DNA of 64,000 nucleotides from NCBI GenBank assembly GCA_033961575.1, contig CM066732.1, forward strand, positions 107,634,687-107,698,686, read 5' to 3'. The position numbers and the translations under genes are program-made. The notes under the pieces are model-generated. The model had not been told where the DNA came from. It worked only from the letters and a program-made list of their open reading frames with translations, and did no database searches. This stretch comes from Aselliscus stoliczkanus (taxonomy: Eukaryota > Chordata > Mammalia > Chiroptera > Hipposideridae). This document shows positions 55,436 through 64,000 of this stretch, in pieces; position 1 is the first letter of the stretch, and each line of letters starts with the position of its first letter.

Positions 55436-55594
55436 TACAGTAATACCTTGGTTTGCAAGCATAATTCATTCTGGAAATAAACTACTTGTGTTGCAAGACA
55501 TCGCTCACTTAACAAGTTAAAATGTATTAGAAATGTTTGCTTGTCTTGTGGAACACTGGCAAACAAATTACTCACAATCCAAGATTTTACTGTA
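55436..55594. mobile_element. TIR DNA transposon (~160 bp)
   Basis: Left TACAGTAATACCTTGGTTTG pairs with right CAATCCAAGATTTTACTGTA. TA at both ends suggests the mariner/Tigger group. Confidence 0.7.
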
Positions 55595-55797
55595 TATCGA
55601 TACCACTTATTTCTCCCAATACCACTTATTTCTTATAACACGGGGTATTTCAGAATACCACACACACAGCAAGCAATACTTTAAAAGCATTACTAATTGA
55701 TTAAATTTACCAAAATGTGGCTAGCACAGACTCCTGAAGATAGTATAGCTTAATAAATTTAGAATGCAGAAATTTGAGTGTTAAGATTATTAGAACA

Positions 55798-55929
55798 GGG
55801 CCAGCTGAATGGCTCAGTTGGTTAAGAGCTCACTCAAGAGTACGAGCTGAGCTCTGAGCAACAGCGGTTCGATACTCAGCCCGAGCTGAGTTGCCGTTGA
55901 GCTGCCAACAGGTGAGCAGGGTGGCTCAG

Positions 55930-55966
<37 letters not shown>
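55798..55966 (+). mobile_element. tRNA-derived SINE, GAGCTGAGC type
   Basis: GGGCCAGCTGAATGGCTCAG, body GAGCTGAGCTCTGAGCAACA, then GTGGCTCAGC and poly(A) of about 34 bases, so it is likely young. Confidence 0.92.
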
Positions 55967-55970
<4 letters not shown>

Positions 55971-56103
55971 GATAATTCTGATGGGGAATCTATTGTGTGG
56001 AATGATGACAACACTTTGCATTTAGTTAGACATAAACTAAGGGGAAAGCAAGTAGGTCACCAGAAATTAAGAGACAAAAGAAGAATTTTTAAAAGGCCAA
56101 ACT

Positions 56104-56520
56104 GGGCCTGCCGAGTGGCACATTGGTTAAGAGCTGGCTTGGGATGCCAGCGGCCCTGGTTCAGATCCCACATATGCGTGCCAGTGACACTGCCCTCTAC
56201 AGCTAACAACAGCTCCACCTGGAGCTGGGCTGTGAGTCCCGGCGACGGTGTAGGCTGCAGCCCCTGCTGCAGTGGGCTGCCATAGGCTACAGTGAGTGGC
56301 CAGCAGCCAGCATGAGCGGCTGGCAGCCAACGTGAGCTGCCAATAGCCGCGGTGAGAGACCATCCAGAGGCCAGCGACCGATCTGCTTCATCCGGGAAAA
56401 GCACAATGATGATACCAACATGGGCCAGTGAAGCAACGTCCTCCGCAACTAGACCGAAGAACAAACAGACAGCAACTTGTCTGTTCCCCTTCCCCGATTC
56501 TCCAATAAAATGTTTTTTAA
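56104..56520 (+). mobile_element. Composite retroposon, copy C
   Basis: Head GGGCCTGCCGAGTGGCACAT, body CAGCTAACAACAGCTCCACC, GC-rich part with CAGTGGGCTGCCATAGGC, tail CAACTAGACCGAAGAACA, CCCCGATTCTCCAATAAAA. Direct repeat AAAAGGCCAAACT (56091-56103, 56521-56533). Confidence 0.9.
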
Positions 56521-57429
56521 AAAAGGCCAAACTGTGAAATGGTTGGCATGTTTTAAACCACAAGAGTAAGGGGAGCTGAAAAGCCAATAGGATTCTAACC
56601 AAGCAGACCAAGTTCTCTGTCAAAGAGTGCTGGCAAAGAATTCCCCCCTTAACATAATGTATCATAATAAGAAAAATGTGCACTAAGGAAGAAAACAGTG
56701 ATTAAAGGTAGGGCCATACATAATCAAGTTAACATACATTCATGTGGAACGAAGCTCTGGTAAGGAGTGTGAGAAGAGTATACATGAGGCAAAGACTGAA
56801 AGATATACATGAGGAAAAGAATATGAAGCATGAATAAAATGCTTAAAACTCTGGAGCCTTGAAAGAGTTCTTGTGAGCTGCAAAGCTTTTGTTCCTCTCT
56901 CTGTCCTTTGGTCTCTTATCCAAGTTAATTATATCTACCACTCGACTCATTAGCAATATTGTCTGAGAGGAACAGAGAGAAGGCACAAGCTTGCCCTCTT
57001 GGCATTCTGTGTAAAATGACCTGGGATGAAGCAAAGCAGGCAGTGCTGCAGACTTCTTGACAATCATCTTCCCCAAAGAGTTCAGTTCCCTGTAGTGAGG
57101 GGAGGAAATGGGTGAGGTTCAGGGTAAAACAGTTTGTATAGAGTTGTCATTCCTAATAGCGAACTATGATGCAGCACTGCAAAATATTCTAGTAAACATG
57201 CATGCTTGTCATTATTCTTTGCTTCCCTAACTGAGGACCTTTGGTTCTAAAAGAAATTTTAGTTATAGCTCTTTGTTTTCAGTCTACTCATGGGTCCTGC
57301 GGATTCTACAATAATTTATGTAATTGGAGAGGTGGTCTGTCAGAGAAAAGGATTTTTGGCCTGAGTGCTCATCCAAATCAAAGGCAAATTTAATCAATTA
57401 CAACAGTTAGTTGATTTTACCTGAACAAA

Positions 57430-57970
57430 TAGCCTAAAAATTATTTTTAATTATTAGACTGCTTTTTAGAGCAGCTTTAGGTTTACATCAAAATTGATAA
57501 AATACAGAGTTCCCATATGTCCCCACTCCTCTCCACACCCAGTTTTCACTATCAATAGCATCATGCATTAGGGTGGTACATTTGTTACAACTGATAAACC
57601 AATATTGATTATTAACTAAAGTTCATAGTTGACATTAGGGTTTACTCTGTTTTGTACAGGTTTATGAGTATCCACCATTACAGGATCATGCAGAATAGTT
57701 CCACTGCTCTAAAAATCCCCTGAGATGTACCTATTCATCCCTCCTTCCTTCCCCCTGAGTCCCTGAAAACCACTAATCTTTCTATCTCTACTGATTTTTT
57801 CTTTTCCAGAATGTCATGTAGTTGGAATTATATTAGCTTTTTTAGACTGACTTCTTTCACTTAGCAATATGCATTCAAGTTTCCTCCATGTCTTTTCGTG
57901 GCTTGAAAACTCATTTATTTTTATCACTGAATAATAGTCCATTGTACAGCTTTTTAAAAAACAATTATTA
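57430..57970 (-). mobile_element. Old L1 3' fragment
   Basis: Antisense text (CCACTAATCTTTCTATCTCTAC; GAATAATAGTCCATTGTA), similar to the fragment at 44200. Confidence 0.8.
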
Positions 57971-60384
57971 CATTTAAAGATGGTTTCTCATGATAAATGA
58001 TTACTATCATGAATTATATTTCATTGTTAGGAAAGGATTTATGCTCTCCCCTCATTGACAGAAATCTCCTGGTTCATTTCCCTTTGGAAGATAGCTTTTC
58101 CCCTACAGGTCTAGATTAAAGGTCTACAGTACTAGAGGGAAAGAGCTTTTCCTAGGAATAAATGATGGATGATACCGATTAATGTTTCTCAATAGTTACA
58201 ACATAAACAGGGTTGAAATTTTCAGAGGTGCTAAGCTGAAATAAGACATGTTAATAGGTATATACTATAAGTTCTAACTATAAAGTAGAAATTATTTACA
58301 AAATTGGATTGCTTTATAAAATGAAGCAATTAGAACATGACAATTTTTCTTTCCTTCAGAAAAACGCCTAAATCTAATCTAATTTACTGCAGCTGGACAC
58401 CACCTGCAGACGACTGTTTAAGTACCCTGAACATTACACACTTATCTTTTAAATATTGATAATGCCATTTTTCATTTTCTCGACATGAAATCCCACAGGG
58501 AATCATTATGCTAATAAACCTTAATGATTCTTGCAAATAAATGATCAAACCAAATTGCTACTGTTGATTTATATTAATGGATGCCTTTAGGACGAGATTT
58601 GCCAGTATGGTACTGCCTCTTGAATCTCAATTCATCTTATTTAGCTGAAGAGTGTATGTAGTTTGTTAAATAGATGAAGTGTTTAAAATATAATGTGTTT
58701 GTGCAGTTTTTGCACTTCATAATGTTCAAGCATTACCATCTTGCCTTGTGGCAAATCTGCATTTAATGGTTTCATTGTATATAACTTCCTTTCTTACTTT
58801 TTCTCTCTGTTACATGCGGTTAGGAAGTGACTATTTTCTGGATGATTCTAAATAGGCCAGCTTCTCTATGTTGAATCTGATTGTTTCATTAAGACAATAA
58901 GATCTGCTTTTGGATATTTCAGCCACCATAATCTGGAAATCACATTGACTATGTAATCAAATGCTAATAACTGGCGGGGAGGCATGCAGGGGGAGGGAAA
59001 GGGCACTACTAAATGGCTTGTTTGTCACACCATTTAAACCTTTCCCCTCCTCTCACTTTCACTCTTTTTCTTGCACCCTCACCAAATCTATAGGAAACAG
59101 AATTCACAAAGTCAGCAATTTCCTAAAATAAAACTGGAAAATAACTCCTGAATTATTATCTATACATTTCTAGGGTTGGGGAACACTACACACAAAGAAT
59201 GTTTATTCCTTACGGATATGAATTAAAGTTTTATCTGGGTAATTTTGTAAAAAGCCACTTTTATTTAAAATAGTACATAATTTATAAAAATGACCTTCTT
59301 CCAGAAAATTGTCTCAATTGTCCATTTTTGTGCATTAAAAGTCACATTCTAAGCATTGTAGGAAAACAGTGGAGACAGAATAGGTATAGGCACAGAATTG
59401 AATAATAAGCAATGTAAATTTGTAGTTAAACAGGGGATTGGAATATATACATAAAATCATTTATACCAGTTTAGGAAACTTGTGATGTCAAATAACAATT
59501 GCTTAGGGATTTGTCACTTGGGGTACAGAAATTGTAATTTAGTTAGTAGTTACCTTTAATTCATTGTAAGAGCAGAGGAGTCCTTTTCTGAAATATAAAG
59601 CTCTTTAAAAAAGTATGTCTATACATATTAATATATATCTCTGTAAACTACTTGTAGAAAGGTGCTGTTTCTTCATTTCTTAACAATAGAAAAAGTGCCT
59701 AATTTCATCAAATTTGGTACACTCATGGCAATTTTTTCTAATGAAAAATTAATCAGACCCAAAATTTTAAACCCCTAAATGAATTATAGTATTTGTTGTA
59801 GAATTTTCTACTTTAGCAAAAAATAAGGGGCAATCCAAATATGTAATGATAAGAAAATGATTAAGTAAATGACAGCACATCAGCTAGGTACCTAGAGAAA
59901 ATGTGGGTGTGTCTGGAGGGCCAGAGGGGCAGGCCAGGGAGAGGTGACTTGTGGGGAGCGTCAGCAGCCTCATAGGAAGGGAGAATGGCTGGACACTCAG
60001 TAGTACCTGAGCAGCCACTCTAAGGTTTTAGGAGAAAGAGGAACACAACAACCCTCCAGGAGGACTGGCAGGGAAAGAAGGCAGAGTTGAGGAGTCCATA
60101 TTGGCTGTGGGCACTTGGAGATAGGCAGAGGAGCGTCAGTGCCAGGCTGTTGAAGCTGTCCTCAGACCCAGCCGTGCACAGTCCACTGCCATAAGAGAAA
60201 AGTGGGAGGGGCTGGGAGGGTGTAGAGAGAGAAAGAGAGCTGTATCAATGAACTGATAAAGCTAATGGGGGAAGAATGGCCCAGAAATTCTGTAACAACC
60301 TTACCTTGAGATAATAGAGGACAAGGTGTATAAGGAAATGCAGGGGCAAACGTTTGAGTAACATTAGAAAGCATTATCCTGCTA
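57971..60384. other. Intergenic, largely repeat-free; possible conserved non-coding block
   Basis: I recognise no transposon from 57971 to about 59800. Balanced AT-rich sequence with E-box motifs CAGCTG (58390-58395) and CACCTG (58401-58406). The part 59900-60240 is purine-rich, GC-moderate and unassigned. Confidence 0.4.
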
Positions 60385-60590
60385 CCTTATCATTTATTGA
60401 GCATCTACTATTACATGCCAGCCACCTCATATATAATTGTCATAATCATCAGAACAACGCAGTTCATTTTACATATGAAGAAAACAAGGTTCAAAAGAAG
60501 TAACTTGCCAAGTTCATGGAAAGGGCCGTAGTGGGACAGTTTTATACCAAGACTGTCTCTCTAGTTTATGCTCTTTTCATGAGTTCAGTA
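60385..60590 (-). mobile_element. MIR SINE
   Basis: Antisense MIR: CATTTATTGAGCATCTACTA; AAGTAACTTGCCAAGTTCAT. Confidence 0.75.
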
Positions 60591-60711
60591 TTTTTCAAAC
60601 TGTGAATCACAAACAGGATTTATATAAAAATAGAATAGACCAGAAAATATTAGAGTACATCAAGTCTAGTAAGCTAGGTATTGTTTTGTGAAATTTTTAT
60701 TGATAGATGAT

Positions 60712-60712
<1 letters not shown>

Positions 60713-60754
<42 letters not shown>
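60713..60754. repeat. (GATA)n microsatellite
   Basis: About ten TAGA tetranucleotides in a row. Confidence 0.97.
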
Positions 60755-60759
60755 CATAG

Positions 60760-62300
60760 TATATATTGGATCATGATGTAAAATGTGTTTCTTACTATGA
60801 ATCAAAGTCAAAAAAGTTTTAAAACAACTGAATTAGATCACATTGACTCTCTTTCTCAATCTTAGGGAGATTTTTTTAACTTCTTAATTATATAGCAAAT
60901 TTATCATTTTATGGAATATTTTCTACAATATCACTGAATAAGACATCTGAAGTATTTTCCACAACCTATAACAATCCTTCCAATAGTTATGGGATAGTGT
61001 ATCAAAGTGATCCCCATTTATTCTTTCCTAGGCAAACCCAACATTCATTTTGTTAAAATGCATACTGTAATTAATGACTATAATAAAATGTGTCATATTA
61101 GTAATATATCATAGATCATATAACAATTTATATATAATAAATGTAATATACGAATTATATATACCTTATGTATGTTCTACATAGTATTTACAATAATAGT
61201 AACTATTGATTCACTATCCAGTACTGATCGATTTGTGCCCAGATAAGGAATAACAATCACGTTTTTTTCAGAGGCAGACACTTTCCCATTTGGAAAGACA
61301 GGGAAAGCTAGTGGAAACTGATCCAGGCATAAAGGCTGTGTCTGGAGAGAAAGGAAACAATAGTTCTAATTCTAATTTTAGAAGCAGTCAGTGCCAAGGA
61401 ATCCAATTTTAGATAAGCAGATATATTTCTGGGGAATCCAGGCAACAGGTCCTTCCATCGCACCCATCTCCTTGGATAAGGTTGGTAAGCTTACTGAATT
61501 TGCTTGGAGCTCCACTAGTTCCTTCTGACCACATATCAACATGGGGTTCAATACAGATAGTGAAAACCTTTATTGTCATATGTCTTGTTATACAAGATTC
61601 TGCTGGGAATATGACAGAATAACCAGAACTATAAGGTAACTACAGTCTATAAGGAAATATCAAAGAAAAGGAGTAAAAGAGTAAATACAGTCAGAAGCTT
61701 CCTATGATTTTTTTAATGCTTCATTGGATCTCTAGTTATTTCTATACTATATCCATACCAAGTTATACACTGTATACTTCTCTATCACATAATACTGTGC
61801 CCTAGGGGCTTCTTTTCCTTTCCTAGTAGACATAAATAAATAGCCAAACAATAACTAACAGAGGCTAATTCAACCTCTTAGTTCTTTAGAATCTATTACA
61901 GTACCTGGCATCTGGTGACCTGAATTGAGTGAATGTATTTTCTGACACTATCAATGATAGGGATGCACCATTGTATTATTCATCAGTAAAGAAGAAAAAA
62001 ATCTCTCTCGCACATCATCTATTTTAAGACCCATTCCAATTTCAGAAAGGTGAAAAAGGAAAAAAAAGAAAGAAAAAAATTATGTCTACAATCTATGAAA
62101 CATGGATTTTTTTCACTGGAAGTAAATCTTACTACAATAGTATATATATCCTAAGGCCACGAAGGAGCACAATTAAGGAATTGCAATACCAACCACCTAA
62201 TAGAAACCATTACTATTAAGCCCCCACAGCAAAGTAGGATCCTAACTCTTCCTCGAGTCATTCTTTATCCCTCCTTGGCATACCCAGGGTAATTGCTATC
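60760..62300. other. Intergenic, no recognised element
   Basis: AT-rich, no open frame and no repeat I can name. Confidence 0.45.
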
Positions 62301-63075
62301 CTCTGCATCAGTGAGGGTCTCCTGAGAGGCAGATGCCAAGACAGAAGCAGCTGGTCAAGAGGGTTATCTGGGGGAAAGGTCTCTAAAAGATAAAGGGGGG
62401 AGGAAAGTAGCAGGAGGCACCTTCAGAATGCATACGGGTCTGATACAGGTGGACAGAGGGGAAAAGTGAAAGCAGGAGCTTCAAACAACAGCAAAACTGA
62501 GAATATCTGTGCCAGGCTAGACAAAGACTTCCCACTAGAGATTCTAATCTCTAAATCCCAAAAGTCCTGGACCCACCACCCCAGCCAGCTGTTCTCAGGC
62601 ATTTGCTGGGAGCACCTGTGGGACAGCGTGGCCGCAGCAGAGCCAGATGCACAGCAACCGGAGGCTCTGGGACCACCACTTTCTGTGCAGCAGGTTCCCT
62701 AACGGGGAGATTTGAGCAGAGCCCCTCCCTGGCTGCCTCACTGACCCATGGACTCCTGCCACCATGCTTCCCACCTTATAGTGACCGTTGCATTTCCTCT
62801 GATCTTCTCCTTTGTTATCAGTGTGGCCCTACTGGTATCTTCTCTACAATACTCATGGGCCAGCTTTTTCTACTTACATCTTGGAATTAGGCACAAAGAA
62901 TCCTTAAGGGATGGCTTGGCCTGCAGGGGACCACCAGGATCAGGCTTGACTCACATTGTCACATTCCAGAGACCTCTGTTTGTCCTCAAGTCCACAGAGG
63001 GCTGCTCGTGTCTCCAGAGTTCTGTGAGTGTGTCCACTAGGACAGTTCCTCCCTCTCCCCGTCCTGCTGCATAAA
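62301..63075. other. Intergenic, GC-richer, unassigned
   Basis: Open frames of 78-108 codons overlap here on the + strand, but none resembles a known protein and none has a convincing splice or initiation context. The first 150 bases look like an old repeat. Confidence 0.4.
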
Positions 63076-63237
63076 CATTAGGGAACAGGCCTCATATTTT
63101 AAAAACAGCCTTGGAAACCTTTGCAAGGAGACATTCCCGAGATGAATTTCCAGGCCTTTTTGTGAAAGGCTATCATATAAGAAAAACCTGGATTCAAACA
63201 CAATTTCATAATCAGATGCGAAGAAACTCATATGAGG

Positions 63238-63699
63238 TATGATCAAAAAATACAGTGAATGTAAATTTTAAAAAATTGTTACAGTAAAACACACACATAT
63301 CCTGTCCTTCTTGCCACTTTCTGAAACAGTTATGGAAGTTCTGTTTCATGGCTGTCTTTAGTTGCGCTGTCATGGCTGCCTCGATGTCCTGAATTATTTT
63401 CACTTTGGGGAAGAACCAGAAGTCTCACGGAGCCAGATCCAGTGAATAAGGAGGATGAGGACACACCATAATGTTTTTATTTGCATAAGTTGCTATAGCA
63501 GAAGCGATGTGTGACACAGAGTACTGTCATGATGGAGAATGAAGTAAAGACACTCACGAAAGAAGACTTCCAGAACTGCTTCAGAAAGTGGCAAGAACAA
63601 TGGGATAAGTATGTTCAAAGCGAGGGGGAGTATTTTGTGTTTTTTACTGTAATAATTTTTTTTTTTAATTTAAACATTCACAGTATTTGTTGATCACAT
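63238..63699. mobile_element. Fold-back mariner derivative
   Basis: Outer inverted repeats TATGATCAAAAAATACAGTG and CAGTATTTGTTGATCACA. The left arm on the - strand encodes mariner transposase C-terminal text (CPHPPYSLDLAP, a stop, DFWFFPKVKIIQDIEAA; NCFRKWQEGQ). The right arm on the + strand encodes the same end again (EDFQNCFRKWQEQWDKY). Two partial copies face outward. No intact transposase. Confidence 0.8.
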
Positions 63700-63764
63700 T
63701 TTGTAAAGGCTTTAAGGAAGCAATACTGAACCTATTTACAGGATGCGGTGGCAAGGAAAGACAG

Positions 63765-63860
63765 ACAGGATCTTTGACCTTGAACAAGTCATTTAACCTC
63801 CCTAACCTTTGTTTCCTCCTCTGTAAAATGAAAAGGATGGGCTAGATGATACTTGAGTCC
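63765..63860 (+). mobile_element. MIR SINE fragment
   Basis: Sense MIR: GACCTTGAACAAGTCATTTAAC; TTTCCTCCTCTGTAAAATG. Confidence 0.75.
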
Positions 63861-64000
63861 TCTTCTAACACAAACATTCTATGAAATAAAAGTCAACTTA
63901 AAGATTAATTGGGTTTCTGAGCCTCAAGCAATTAATTACACTGTCGCTGCCCTTTAACAGACACATCACAAAAGAAAATTGGATTCAACTGACAGAGTTT

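Noticed and set aside
56057..56683. 208-codon open frame on -
   Set aside because: It runs antisense through composite retroposon C and its flanks. A similar frame over copy B shows it belongs to the repeat; no promoter or splice context.
56843..57076. 77-codon open frame on -
   Set aside because: No family recognised and no supporting signals; could be LTR-derived, but the evidence is too thin.
60713..60754. Short direct repeats as a possible CRISPR-like array
   Set aside because: Plain (GATA)n with no spacers, in a mammalian genome.
62466..63074. Possible small gene from overlapping open frames
   Set aside because: No recognisable domain, no splice sites or poly(A) signal in support, and the region begins in repeat-like sequence.

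Overview
This window is nuclear DNA from a mammal, most likely a bat. The evidence is eukaryotic split genes with GT-AG introns, MIR, L2 and old L1 relics found in all placental mammals, and many young tRNA-derived SINEs and TA-flanked mariner-type MITEs. The SINE head (GGGCCGGCCGAGTGG..., with pol III A and B boxes) resembles those I associate with horseshoe and leaf-nosed bats (Rhinolophoidea). The mammal call is firm. The bat call is an inference from repeat content that I could not check against a database.

Two protein-coding genes lie tail to tail. The last five coding exons of TEX9 (testis expressed 9) run on the + strand from 845 to 21249, so the 5' half of that gene lies left of the window. 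MNS1 (meiosis specific nuclear structural 1) is complete on the - strand, from its start codon at 48629-48631 to its stop at 22437-22439. Its ten coding exons join in frame to 495 codons, which matches the human protein length as I remember it. About 1.2 kb separates the two stop codons. The same TEX9/MNS1 neighbourhood exists on human 15q21. Both products are coiled-coil proteins linked to sperm or cilia, and the MNS1 promoter carries an RFX X-box-like inverted repeat next to CCAAT boxes, which fits cilium-type control.

From 48.8 kb to the end I see no gene. This should be the spacer upstream of MNS1, filled with L1, SINE and DNA-transposon relics. One unique AT-rich stretch around 58.0-59.1 kb could be regulatory.

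Most of the window is repeats. Introns hold ancient L1 fragments in both orientations, a roughly 1.8 kb L2 copy (about 8.4-10.2 kb), MIRs, a MER5-like element and about fifteen young tRNA-SINE insertions, many with clear target-site duplications. The most unusual items are: three copies of a composite retroposon (a tRNA-SINE head joined to a GC-rich body and a tail ending in AATAAA); a SINE with two tRNA-like heads that shares part of that tail; a 283-bp poly(A) retroposon built from three repeat units; a fold-back mariner with two opposed transposase C-terminal fragments; an internally deleted L1 with a duplicated 3' region; and a three-copy TA-flanked MITE family. I found no viral genes, toxin genes, CRISPR arrays or prokaryotic systems.
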